Shown here in pieces: positions 1 to 7,494 of a stretch of 64,000 nt of DNA (positions are counted from its first letter, which is position 1; every line of letters starts with the position of its first letter). Origin of the DNA: Microbacterium forte (lineage in GTDB: Bacteria > Actinomycetota > Actinomycetes > Actinomycetales > Microbacteriaceae). The position numbers and the translations under genes are program-made. Location of the stretch: contig NZ_CP116871.1 of the NCBI RefSeq assembly GCF_031885415.1, positions 2,046,001-2,110,000 on the forward strand. Direction: 5' to 3'. The notes beneath the pieces were generated by a model. It worked only from the letters and a program-made list of their open reading frames with translations, was not told where the DNA came from and did not search any database.

Positions 1-80
1 TCTGGATCGTCCGGCTGGATGCGGAGGGGCGGGCGACCGCCTTCACCGAGTGGTACATGCCCCGCCCTCATCAGGATTGA
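1..80 (+). CDS. C-terminal end of an NTF2-like (SnoaL-type) protein, partial
   Basis: An open frame enters from the left edge and stops at TGA 78-80. Only 25 codons are visible. The residues (WIVRLDAEGRATAFTEWYM and then a short PRPHQD tail) look like the last beta strand of NTF2/SnoaL-fold proteins, where a 'DxxGRxxxFTEWWM' ending is common. Function cannot be inferred from so little, and the assignment rests on recall of the family. The gap between this stop and the next gene carries tandem repeats instead of an obvious terminator. Confidence 0.5.
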   Translation, partial: WIVRLDAEGRATAFTEWYMPRPHQD

Positions 81-101
81 CCTGACGGGTCTCGACAGTG
101 G

Positions 102-180
102 CCCGTGAGGATTCCGTTAGGGACGCTCGAGCACCCGTAGGGATTCCGTGAGGAACGCGTGAGGAAGCCGTTTGCGGGCG
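102..180 (+). promoter_or_regulatory. Tandem 24-base leader repeats upstream of the KimA-like gene
   Basis: Two 24-base units at 102-125 and 134-157 agree at about 20 positions (core CCCGT..GGATTCCGT.AGG.ACG). A third, looser unit covers 156-180. Unit 2 has the form CCCGTAGG-N5-CGTGAGGA-N-CG, and the same form recurs at 10835-10858 ahead of kdp. The GTGAGGA part can double as a ribosome binding site. I cannot say whether it works as DNA (operator) or RNA (leader); it does not match the ydaO c-di-AMP riboswitch as I know it. Confidence 0.5.
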
Positions 181-2270
181 TAATGTCGCCCGACGTGTCA
201 GAAGAAACCCGCGGCAACACCGACGCTCCTCCTCGCGTGAAGCGCATCCTGATCGGCGACCCGCTGACGAGTGCGCAGGTCGACGATCAGCTGCTCCCCA
301 AGAAGATGGCGTTGCCGATCTTCGCATCGGATGCGCTGAGCTCGGTCGCCTATGCGCCGCAGGAGCTGGTGATGATCCTGCTCATCGGCGGGCTCACCTT
401 CCTGTCGTTCACGCCGATCGTCGCGGTGGCGGTGGTGGTGCTGCTGATCGTCGTGGTGCTCAGCTACCGGCAGCTCATCAAGGCCTACCCATCGGGTGGC
501 GGCGACTACGAGGTCGCCTCGAAGAACCTCGGCGAGATCCCCGGCGTCATCGTGGCGGCGGCCCTGCTGGTCGACTACGTGCTGACGGTCGCCGTGTCGG
601 TCGCTTCCGGTGTCGACAACATCATCTCGGCCGTGCCCGGGCTCGATCCCCTGCGGGTCGAGCTCGCGGTCGGATTCGTGATCCTCATCATCATCGTGAA
701 CCTGCGCGGGGTGCGCGAGGCGTCGCTCGTCTTCGCCATCCCCACCTACGTGTTCATCGGCTCGGTGGGCTTCATGATCGTGACGGGACTCATCCGCACG
801 TTCCTCGGCGATGCACCGGTGGCGTCGAGCGCCGAGTTCGCCGTGCACTCCGAAGACCTCGGGCAGGCTGCGGTCATCCTCCTGATTCTGCGCGCGTTCT
901 CGAGCGGATGCTCGGCCCTCACCGGCGTCGAGGCGGTGTCGAACGGCGTGCCCGCCTTCCGCACGCCCAAGGTGCGCAACGCGCAGACCACGCTCGTGCT
1001 GATGGGCTCGATCGCGGCCTGCCTCTTCGCCGGTCTCACCGCACTCGCGCTGATCACCGGGGTGCACTACGCCGAGAACCCCTGCGACCTGATCGGCTTC
1101 GACTGCTCGAACCCGCAGCCGAGCCTGATGGCGCAGATCGCCTCGGCGACGTTCGGCGGCGGCAGCATCCTGTTCTTCATCATTCAGGCCGCGACGGCGT
1201 GCGTGCTGCTGCTGGCGGCCAACACCGCCTTCAACGGCTTCCCGCTGCTCGGCTCGGTACTGGCCCGCGACGGATACGCGCCCAAGGCGCTGAACACCCG
1301 CGGTGACCGCCTGGTGTTCTCGAACGGCATGATCGTGCTCGGCATCGCCGCGATCGCGGTGCTGGTGGTGTTCCAGGCGAAGCTCACCACGCTGATCCAG
1401 CTGTACATCATCGGCGTCTTCGTGTCGTTCTCGCTCGGGCAGATCGGCATGGTGCGTCACTGGAGGCGCATCCTGCGCGGACCGGCCGAGAAGACGTCAG
1501 GATCGGGAATCGACGGCGCCTCGGCATCCGATCGCCGCTCGGCGAGGATCGGCCTGGTCATCAACTCGGTGGGCGCCGCAATGACCGTCGCCGTGCTGCT
1601 GATCGTGACGATCACGAAGTTCACGCACGGCGCGTACCTGGTGTTCTTCGCGATCCCGGTGTTGGCGTTCCTGATGATGGGCGTGAAGCGGTACTACCGC
1701 GACGTCGAGCACGAGATCGCGATCGACGACACGACGAAGTTCGGCGCGACGGGCGACCTGGCGATCGTGCTCGTCAACCGTCTGCAGAAGCCCGTCATCA
1801 AGGCCATCGACTATGCGGTCGCCGCGAAGCACGGCAAGACGCTGGCGGTGCACGTCGCCGTGGCATCCGACGATGCCGCGCAGCTGCAGAAGGAATGGGC
1901 CGACCACCTCGTGCCGATCCCCCTGGTGATCGTCGAGTCGCCGTTCCGGTCCTTCGCTCAGCCGGTGACCCAGTTCATCACGCAGTACCGCGAGAAGCAC
2001 GGCTCGTCGGTGGTCACGGTCTACCTGCCGCAGTACATCGTGGGGCACTGGTGGGAGACATTCCTCCACAACCGGCGCTCGCGTCGTCTCGCCAACCAGC
2101 TGATGCTCGTGCACGGGGTGTCGATCACGCTCGTGCCGTGGCTGCTCGACTCGTCCGAGCTGATCTATGGACGGCGCTCGCGTCCCCTGCCCGGGCAGGA
2201 GCGTGCGGGGCGTCCGGTCGTCGTGAGCGGGCGTCGCGCGCACCGGCCCGAAGGTCCGCCCGAGAGCTGA
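159..2270 (+). CDS. kimA: KimA-like APC-superfamily potassium importer
   Basis: The 703-residue membrane protein closely resembles Bacillus subtilis KimA (YdaO), the APC-fold proton-coupled K+ importer. Recognisable pieces in order are a KRILIGDPL start, FASDALSSVAYAPQE, SYRQLIKAYPSGGG, LVDYVLTVAVSVASG, AFSSGCSALTGVEAVSNG and TRGDRLVFSNG. About 12 membrane segments fill residues 50-520. A soluble C-terminal domain of about 170 residues follows, as in KimA, ending in a basic tail. Two starts are possible: GTG 159 (AGGAA just upstream) or ATG 183, which would leave the repeated leader element untranslated. KimA proteins are controlled by c-di-AMP in Firmicutes; control here is unknown. The leader element shared with kdp supports a role in K+ uptake. 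A generic amino-acid permease is the alternative, but the KimA-specific motifs argue against it. Confidence 0.85.
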   Translation: MRKPFAGVMSPDVSEETRGNTDAPPRVKRILIGDPLTSAQVDDQLLPKKMALPIFASDALSSVAYAPQELVMILLIGGLTFLSFTPIVAVAVVVLLIVVVLSYRQLIKAYPSGGGDYEVASKNLGEIPGVIVAAALLVDYVLTVAVSVASGVDNIISAVPGLDPLRVELAVGFVILIIIVNLRGVREASLVFAIPTYVFIGSVGFMIVTGLIRTFLGDAPVASSAEFAVHSEDLGQAAVILLILRAFSSGCSALTGVEAVSNGVPAFRTPKVRNAQTTLVLMGSIAACLFAGLTALALITGVHYAENPCDLIGFDCSNPQPSLMAQIASATFGGGSILFFIIQAATACVLLLAANTAFNGFPLLGSVLARDGYAPKALNTRGDRLVFSNGMIVLGIAAIAVLVVFQAKLTTLIQLYIIGVFVSFSLGQIGMVRHWRRILRGPAEKTSGSGIDGASASDRRSARIGLVINSVGAAMTVAVLLIVTITKFTHGAYLVFFAIPVLAFLMMGVKRYYRDVEHEIAIDDTTKFGATGDLAIVLVNRLQKPVIKAIDYAVAAKHGKTLAVHVAVASDDAAQLQKEWADHLVPIPLVIVESPFRSFAQPVTQFITQYREKHGSSVVTVYLPQYIVGHWWETFLHNRRSRRLANQLMLVHGVSITLVPWLLDSSELIYGRRSRPLPGQERAGRPVVVSGRRAHRPEGPPES

Positions 2271-2276
2271 CGCTGC

Positions 2277-3683
2277 TCAGGATGCGGCGAGCACACCCCC
2301 GAGGATTCTTGCCGCCTCCGGGAAACGCGACGGGTCGGCGTGGGCGTAGTTGAGGCGCACATACGACCCGGAGGGCTCGGCGGGGAACCACTCGGACCCG
2401 GGAGAGATGATGAGGCCGCGCGCCTCGCATGCGCGAACGATTGCGACGACATCGGTGCCCTCCGGAAGCCGCGCCCAGAGGTTGAGGCCGCCGGTCGGCA
2501 CCGTCTCGACGATCGCCGTCGGCGCGTGCTCGGCGAGGCTCGAAAGCAGCAGATCCCGTCGCGCCCGCAACTGTTCTCTGAATCCACGGAGGTGAGTCCG
2601 CCAGGCCGGTTGGGTCACGACGTCGAGCGCTGCGGCCTGCAGCACCCCGCTCACGTACATCGACTCGGCGGCGCGGTCGGCGAGGATGCGTTCGCGAGCC
2701 GGGCCGCGGGCGATCAGCGCTGCGATCCGCAGCGACGGTGAGACGCTCTTGGTCAGCGAGCGGAGATAGACGACATGGCCGTCATCGTCCATCGCCGCGA
2801 TCGGCCGCGGATCGCCATCGATGGCCAGATCGTGCGCCCAGTCGTCTTCGATGAGGAAGGCCCCGTGTCGACGCACGCTTTCGAGCACGGCGAGGCCCGT
2901 CGCCGCCGGCCACCTGGCGCCGGTCGGGTTCGCGAATGTGGGTTGCGCGTAGAACGCGCGAGCCCCGGTCTCGGCGAAGGCTCGCTCGACGGCATCCGGA
3001 TCCGGACCGTGGGGGCCCGACGGGATCGGCACCAGGACCACCCCTGCCTGCTCAGCAGCGAGCAGCGCACCCCAGTAGGTGGGGGACTCGATCAGCAGCG
3101 GCTGGCCGGCGCCGACCACAGCTCGGAAGATCGAGCTCAGCCCGCTCTGACTGCCCGCGATGACGAGTGCATCCCTCGCGGATGCTGGAGCGACGTCTGC
3201 CGGTGCGGATGCCGCGAGCTCGGCGGCGAACCATGCCTGGAGTTCGGGCAGCCCGGCGGCGGGTGAACGGGTGAGCGCCGAGGAGGTGCGCGCCGCGCGG
3301 GTGATCGCCTGGCGGACGAGACGTTCGGGAAGCAGCTCGACGGCGGGGTACCCCGAGTGCATGCCGATCGCATCGGGGGCGACGGTGCGCTGCGTCGAGG
3401 TGAGACCGGCGAGTCGGGCGGGAGGCGCCCCGAGGGCGGACGTCTGCCAGCCGTAGTCCGCAGCGCGAGGTGGTCGCTGTGCCCGCACGAACGTGCCTGA
3501 TCCGGGCCTCGACTCGACCAGCCCCAGTCGCGCCAGGTGCGCCATGGCCTTCTGCACCGTGACGGGGCTCGCACCGTACTCTGCGACGAGGGCGCGATTC
3601 GACGGCACGCGGGCGCCCGGCGGAGCCGACGCGATCCACCGGCGGAGGCCGGCCACGATCCGGTCACTGCTATCCTGACTCAT
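2277..3683 (-). CDS. MocR-family regulator (GntR HTH fused to PLP aminotransferase fold)
   Basis: The 468-residue protein has an N-terminal GntR winged helix (about residues 5-75) and a class I aminotransferase-like domain. The PLP lysine is Lys312 in RSLTKSVSPSLR, and IEDDWAHD carries the cofactor-binding Asp. MocR proteins sense a PLP-linked or amino-acid ligand and usually control the neighbouring divergent gene, here an EamA exporter, so it probably regulates that transporter and itself. A longer upstream frame exists, but the ATG at 3683 begins right at the HTH domain. A TACTCT box (3697-3692) lies 8 bases upstream, suggesting a leaderless transcript. This start codon shares two bases with the start codon of the divergent gene. 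It could be called PdxR, but no vitamin B6 synthesis gene is adjacent. Confidence 0.88.
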   Translation of the reverse strand: MSQDSSDRIVAGLRRWIASAPPGARVPSNRALVAEYGASPVTVQKAMAHLARLGLVESRPGSGTFVRAQRPPRAADYGWQTSALGAPPARLAGLTSTQRTVAPDAIGMHSGYPAVELLPERLVRQAITRAARTSSALTRSPAAGLPELQAWFAAELAASAPADVAPASARDALVIAGSQSGLSSIFRAVVGAGQPLLIESPTYWGALLAAEQAGVVLVPIPSGPHGPDPDAVERAFAETGARAFYAQPTFANPTGARWPAATGLAVLESVRRHGAFLIEDDWAHDLAIDGDPRPIAAMDDDGHVVYLRSLTKSVSPSLRIAALIARGPARERILADRAAESMYVSGVLQAAALDVVTQPAWRTHLRGFREQLRARRDLLLSSLAEHAPTAIVETVPTGGLNLWARLPEGTDVVAIVRACEARGLIISPGSEWFPAEPSGSYVRLNYAHADPSRFPEAARILGGVLAAS

Positions 3684-3697
3684 GAAACAACAGAGTA
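3671..3697. promoter_or_regulatory. Overlapping divergent leaderless promoters
   Basis: On the plus strand TATCCT (3671-3676) is followed by 5 bases and the ATG at 3682. On the minus strand TACTCT (3697-3692) is followed by 8 bases and the ATG at 3683. Each -10 box therefore lies inside the first codons of the opposite gene, and neither gene can have a conventional leader. No convincing -35 hexamers were found. A MocR operator is expected here but no clear direct repeat was recognised. Confidence 0.5.
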
Positions 3698-4632
3698 GCG
3701 TTATCGTCCGCCCACGTGCGCCGCTATCCTCGAGTCCCGGACTCTGGTGGGGACTCCTCGGCGTCACCGCCTTCTCGTTCACTCTCCCTCTCACCCGCAT
3801 CGCGGTCGGCGGCCTCTCGCCGCTGTTCATCGGATCCGGCCGCGCGGTCGTCGCCGCAGCACTCGCCGCCCTGGCGCTGGCGGTGACACGTCAGCATCCG
3901 CCGACCACGGCGCAGTGGTGGCGCCTCGCGATCGTCGCCGGCGGCGTGGTCGCGGGGTTCCCCCTGCTGACGTCGTTCGCCATGACCGCTGCGCCTGCGA
4001 GCCACGGCGCCGTGGTGATCGGCCTGCTGCCCGCAGCGACAGCCGTGATGGTGGTGCTGCGCACCCGCGAGCGCCCCGGACGAGCGTTCTGGTGGTTCGC
4101 TGCTGTGGGTGCCGCCGCGGCGGTCGTCTTCGCCTCGCTGCAGAACGGCGGCCTGGGCGAACTCCATTGGGCCGATCTGCTGTTGTTCGGCGCGGTGCTC
4201 GCGGCGGCCATCGGGTACGCCGAGGGCGGGTTGCTGGCGCGGGAACTCGGATCGTGGCAGACCGTGTCCTGGGCGCTGGTGCTCGCGGCGCCGCTGATGC
4301 TCGCGCTCACGCTGGGATCGGCGCTCACCCACCCGCCATCCGCCTCGCCGGTGCAGTGGCTCGCCTTCGCGTACCTCGCCGTGGTCAGCATGTTCCTCGG
4401 ATTCTTCGCCTGGTACCGCGGGCTCGCGATCGGGCCCATGGCCCAGGTCAGCCAGATCCAGCTGGTCCAGCCCGTGATGAGCATCGCCTGGGCCGCGCTG
4501 CTTCTTCACGAGCAGATCGGCTGGCCCACCGCACTGGGTGGCATAGCCGTCATCCTGTGCGCCGCGCTCGCCGTGCGCACCCGACTGATCCATCCCCGAC
4601 CCACCACTCACCCCCTGAACGAGGAGTTCTGA
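3682..4632 (+). CDS. EamA-family (DMT superfamily) transporter
   Basis: The 316-residue integral membrane protein has about ten hydrophobic segments and the internal duplication of two five-helix EamA repeats. FWAY-type and GPMAQVSQIQLVQPV motifs near the end are typical of the second repeat. The family exports amino acids, metabolites or drugs; the substrate is not readable. The divergent MocR regulator suggests induction by an amino acid or PLP-related compound. No other ATG or GTG occurs in frame before the first membrane segment, so the start at 3682 is well fixed although it overlaps the regulator's start codon. The stop overlaps the next gene's ATG by one base, so the two are probably coupled. 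Confidence 0.85.
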   Translation: MKQQSSVIVRPRAPLSSSPGLWWGLLGVTAFSFTLPLTRIAVGGLSPLFIGSGRAVVAAALAALALAVTRQHPPTTAQWWRLAIVAGGVVAGFPLLTSFAMTAAPASHGAVVIGLLPAATAVMVVLRTRERPGRAFWWFAAVGAAAAVVFASLQNGGLGELHWADLLLFGAVLAAAIGYAEGGLLARELGSWQTVSWALVLAAPLMLALTLGSALTHPPSASPVQWLAFAYLAVVSMFLGFFAWYRGLAIGPMAQVSQIQLVQPVMSIAWAALLLHEQIGWPTALGGIAVILCAALAVRTRLIHPRPTTHPLNEEF

Positions 4633-5243
4633 TGCGCCACACACCCCGCTACCTGATGACCGACCCACTCGAGGTGAAGCGCCTCATCCGCGGCAACCCG
4701 TGGGCCACGTTCGTGTCGCCCGCGAGCACCGGACTGGTCGCCTCGCACTATCCCGCCCTGCTGATCGAAGACGAGCACGAGATCGTGATCGCGAGTCACT
4801 TCGGCCGACCCGACGAGCAGCTGCACGAGCTGGGAGACCACGAGATCCTCGTGATCATCCAGGGCCCCCACGACTACGTGTCGCCCAGTCTCTACGCGCC
4901 GGGAGACCTGGTGCCGACCTGGAACCACGTCACCGCCCACCTCTACGGCACACCCGAGATCCTCAGCGAGGAGAAGAACTACGCCATGCTCGCGCAGCTC
5001 ACCGACCACTTCGAGAAGGGCACGCCGCACGGGCGCAGCCTGTCGGAGGACGAGGCCGGCACGCGTCGCGCGGCGAAGGGCACCGTGGGCCTGAGAATGC
5101 GCGTCGACCGCTTCGATGCGCGCGCCAAGCTGAGCCAGAACAAGTCTCCCGAGGTGCGAGACAACATCACGGGGCATTACGAGCGGACGAACGCGGCGCT
5201 CGCGGCCGAGATGCGCCGCGTCGCGGATCAGACGGCTCAATAG
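4632..5243 (+). CDS. PaiB-like FMN-binding family protein
   Basis: The 203-residue protein matches the FMN-binding negative transcriptional regulator (PaiB) family: MRHTPRY at the start, ATFVS..GLVASHYPALL, IASHFGRPDEQ, and a late PHDYVSPSLY / VPTWNHVTAHLYG block. It folds as a split beta-barrel flavin-binding protein. In Bacillus PaiB is linked with the PaiA polyamine acetyltransferase and represses sporulation genes. Here a GNAT follows 10 bases later, an arrangement reminiscent of PaiA/PaiB. Its ATG overlaps the stop of the EamA gene (TGATG), so it belongs to the same transcript. A regulatory role is only inferred from family naming; a flavin-dependent enzyme function is equally possible. 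Confidence 0.85.
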   Translation: MRHTPRYLMTDPLEVKRLIRGNPWATFVSPASTGLVASHYPALLIEDEHEIVIASHFGRPDEQLHELGDHEILVIIQGPHDYVSPSLYAPGDLVPTWNHVTAHLYGTPEILSEEKNYAMLAQLTDHFEKGTPHGRSLSEDEAGTRRAAKGTVGLRMRVDRFDARAKLSQNKSPEVRDNITGHYERTNAALAAEMRRVADQTAQ

Positions 5244-5246
5244 GCT
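5241..5246 (+). promoter_or_regulatory. -10 box TAGGCT of a leaderless GNAT transcript
   Basis: TAGGCT is followed by exactly six bases and the ATG at 5253. There is no Shine-Dalgarno sequence other than the G-run in the six-base gap. The box overlaps the stop of the previous gene (TAG at 5241-5243). No clear -35 was seen. Confidence 0.5.
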
Positions 5247-5252
5247 GGGGCG

Positions 5253-5858
5253 ATGACAGATTCGCCGCGCACCGACGTCTGGCCCGTCCGCACCGAACGG
5301 CTGCAGATCCGGCCGATGAGCGCCCCCGATGTCGACGCGATGTGGCAGTGGCGGCGGCTGCCCGACGTGAACCGCTGGCTCGGGCTGGCGCCTGGAACGA
5401 TCGAGGCATTCCGCGAGCGATACCTCGACCCTGAGCGGCTCGCCTCGATGCACGTCGTCGAGCTGCTGCCCGCAGACGACGACCTGGCGCCCGTGCCGAT
5501 CGGCGACATCATGATCAGGATCGGCGACGGGTGGGCGCAGCTCGAGGTCGCGGATCAGGCGAAGGGCGTCGAGGCCGAGCTCGGATGGGTGCTCGACCCG
5601 GACCACACAGGGCGCGGCTACGCGACCGAGGAGATCCGCGCGGTGATCGACGTCTGCTTCGGTCCGCTGGGGCTGCGCCGCGTGCACGCCGGCTGCTTCG
5701 CCGACAATGAGCCGTCATGGCGCCTCATGGAGCGACTCGGCATGCGTCGAGAGGAGTTCAGTCGCAAGACCGCTCTGCACCGGTCGGGCGAGTGGCTCGA
5801 CGGACTGAACTACGGCATCCTCGCCGAGGAGTGGACGCCGACGGTCAGAGGTCTGTGA
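5253..5858 (+). CDS. GNAT family N-acetyltransferase
   Basis: The 201-residue protein begins with VRTERLQIRPMSAPDVDAMWQW, the usual RimJ/RimL-type opening. The acetyl-CoA loop is HTGRGYATEE (Q/RxxGxG/A), followed by LGLRRVHAGCFADNEPSWRLMERLGM, the hallmark of GNATs acting on amino groups of proteins, antibiotics or small molecules. The substrate is unknown. It lies directly downstream of the PaiB-like gene, a pairing reminiscent of PaiA/PaiB, but sequence type points to RimJ/RimL and not PaiA. A TAGGCT box six bases before the ATG suggests it also has its own leaderless promoter. Its last 14 bases overlap the end of the convergent GntR gene. Confidence 0.88.
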   Translation: MTDSPRTDVWPVRTERLQIRPMSAPDVDAMWQWRRLPDVNRWLGLAPGTIEAFRERYLDPERLASMHVVELLPADDDLAPVPIGDIMIRIGDGWAQLEVADQAKGVEAELGWVLDPDHTGRGYATEEIRAVIDVCFGPLGLRRVHAGCFADNEPSWRLMERLGMRREEFSRKTALHRSGEWLDGLNYGILAEEWTPTVRGL

Positions 5859-6546
5859 CCCCGTCGACCACGAAGGTGTAGAGGTCTCTGACCAGGTCGG
5901 TCGCCTCGAGCCGGTCGCGATCGCGCGCGGCGGCGACCAGAACGTCGACGACCGATCGCAGCATCGCGGGGTTGCGAGGTCGGCTGAGCGAGCGGATGCC
6001 GAGCACCAGCGCAGGTCTCTTCGACGCGTGCAGGGCGCTCAGGTATCGGTTGCGCGAGAACACCGCGAGCAGGTCGAGCAGCTCCCACAGCCCCTCTGCT
6101 CCGACGACCTGGTCGTTGTCGTCGGTCTCCCAGAGTTCTCTGACGGTCGCCGCCCTCGCGGCGAACTCAGTGACCTGCGCCTCGGTCGCGTGCGCGATGC
6201 CCAGGTCGGCCGCCGCGATCGACAGCCCCGAGCACTCGGCGGCGACGGCGACGAACCACGCGGGGGTCGGTGTCACGACGACGGACGCCCTGTTGAGCCG
6301 GTGGTCGATCAGGTGCATCGCCTCGAGCGCGCCGAGGGCCGATCGCACGGTGCCGGCGGCGACGTTGAGGCGCTGCACGAGGGCCGTGACCGACAGGGGG
6401 TCGCCGGGGGCCAGCTCGCCCGACTCGATCGAGTGCGCGAGCGAGTCGACGACGGCATCCGCTCTCGAGGTGAAGAGGGGCAGTGGCTGCTCGACCCCTC
6501 CCAGCAGTCGCGTGGAGTTCAGCTTGTCGATCCGCCGGTCGGGCAT
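5845..6546 (-). CDS. GntR-family regulator (FCD-like)
   Basis: The 233-residue protein has a winged helix at about residues 25-95 (SRADAVVDSLAHSIESGEL, then LVQRLNVAAGTVRSALGALEAM) and an all-helical C-terminal ligand domain like FadR/FCD proteins. The usual 'SRTPVREAL' recognition helix is altered to AAGTVRSALG, so it belongs to a divergent branch. It lies two bases downstream of another GntR gene and is certainly cotranscribed with it. Tandem GntR regulators are unusual and may form heteromers or arise from duplication. Ligand and targets are unknown. The gene ends by overlapping the convergent GNAT by 14 bases. Confidence 0.85.
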   Translation of the reverse strand: MPDRRIDKLNSTRLLGGVEQPLPLFTSRADAVVDSLAHSIESGELAPGDPLSVTALVQRLNVAAGTVRSALGALEAMHLIDHRLNRASVVVTPTPAWFVAVAAECSGLSIAAADLGIAHATEAQVTEFAARAATVRELWETDDNDQVVGAEGLWELLDLLAVFSRNRYLSALHASKRPALVLGIRSLSRPRNPAMLRSVVDVLVAAARDRDRLEATDLVRDLYTFVVDGVTDL

Positions 6547-6547
6547 G

Positions 6548-7288
6548 TCATTCCCCGGGTGATCGGCCGATGCGTGTCGGATCGCTGGAGGCAGATGCGG
6601 CGGCGAGCGCAGCCGCCGCTCGGAGCGGCTCGATCGTCGATCTCAGGAACAGAGGTTCGATGACCTCGCGCACCCCCACGCCATCCCGTCGCTCGAGCAG
6701 CGCGCGCAGCTGCTCGAGACCCGTGCGCATGAAGTCGACGAGCTCGGCGGCGACCGGTTGCGCTGGCACGGTTCTGGTCAGGTGCAGGGCGAGCTGCCCG
6801 TCGAGGATGTCGATCATCGTCTGGTTGTGGGCGCTCAGCACGATCTCACCCCACAGCGCGTACCAGAGACTGAGGCCCTCACGGCTGGAGGCACCTGCCA
6901 GGCCGGCGGCGAGCAGACCGTCGATGCGCCCCTGCAGCGACGCGACCTGTTCGTCGGTGTAGGTCGGCACGGCTTTGACCGCGCAGTATCCGATCATCGC
7001 GACGGCGGTCTCGACACGGTCGGCCTGGGCGTCGAGATCGACCGGGGCGACGCGAGTGAACCGGTTGGTGCTGACTTCGATGAGCCCGAGGTCGGCGAGG
7101 CGGTTCAGGGCCTCGCGGATGGGCGTGCGGGAGACGCCGTATTCGGCCTGCAGATCCTGGTCGCGGATCTCTTCGAGGGGCTGCATGCGCCCAGAGATGA
7201 TCTCTTCGGCGAGCGTGGCGAAGACCTGGTCGCGGATCAGCTGCCGCGGCCGAATCGGCAGAGATGCGCTGATGTCGCCCACGGGCAC
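6548..7288 (-). CDS. GntR-family regulator, FCD domain
   Basis: The 246-residue protein has a textbook GntR winged helix at about residues 15-80, including EIISGRM and YGVSRTPIREALNRLADLGLIEV. It is followed by a helical FCD-type effector domain that usually binds a carboxylate. FadR-type GntR proteins normally regulate catabolic genes for organic acids, but the nearest genes are a second GntR regulator and an SLC13/ArsB-type permease on the same strand upstream. That permease is a plausible target. The start at 7288 gives the normal short N-terminal arm. No operator of the TNGTNNNACNA type was recognised in the 7289-7376 leader. Confidence 0.88.
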   Translation of the reverse strand: MPVGDISASLPIRPRQLIRDQVFATLAEEIISGRMQPLEEIRDQDLQAEYGVSRTPIREALNRLADLGLIEVSTNRFTRVAPVDLDAQADRVETAVAMIGYCAVKAVPTYTDEQVASLQGRIDGLLAAGLAGASSREGLSLWYALWGEIVLSAHNQTMIDILDGQLALHLTRTVPAQPVAAELVDFMRTGLEQLRALLERRDGVGVREVIEPLFLRSTIEPLRAAAALAAASASSDPTRIGRSPGE

Positions 7289-7376
7289 ACTTTATGCCGG
7301 TGTCATGGCCTCGCACCATACATCAGGCACTGAAGTTTCACCGGATCCGGCGACATGTGCGTAGCGTGTAGGCGTA

Positions 7377-7461
7377 GGGCAGCGACCCTCACCCGGCACA
7401 CACTCCCCATGTCGTGCCGCGGACCTCCCCCAGATCCCGTGACCTGAGTCGCTGCCCTTTT
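7377..7461 (+). ncRNA. Candidate structured small RNA, 6C-like
   Basis: GGGCAGCGAC (7377-7386) pairs perfectly with GTCGCTGCCC (7448-7457) and is followed by TTTTCCC, as in an intrinsic terminator. Inside lies a second stem, CGGCAC with GTGCCG, enclosing a loop with CTCCCC. Another C-rich segment, CCTCCCCC, follows it. Two stem-loops with exposed C-runs closed by a long outer stem resemble the actinobacterial 6C small RNA, but I cannot score a covariance model. No gene covers the region. A TAGGCG-like box just upstream could be its -10. A plain terminator is less likely because no plus-strand gene ends here. Confidence 0.5.
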
Positions 7462-7494
7462 CCCTACCCCGGGCCAGCGCCGGGATGAACGATC

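Noticed and set aside
80..158. ydaO-type c-di-AMP riboswitch ahead of the KimA-like gene
   Set aside because: Gene type would suit, but the conserved riboswitch words and length are absent. The tandem repeats explain the sequence better.
7377..7461. Signal recognition particle RNA
   Set aside because: The GGTCAGG...GGAAGG...AGCAGCC core is missing.
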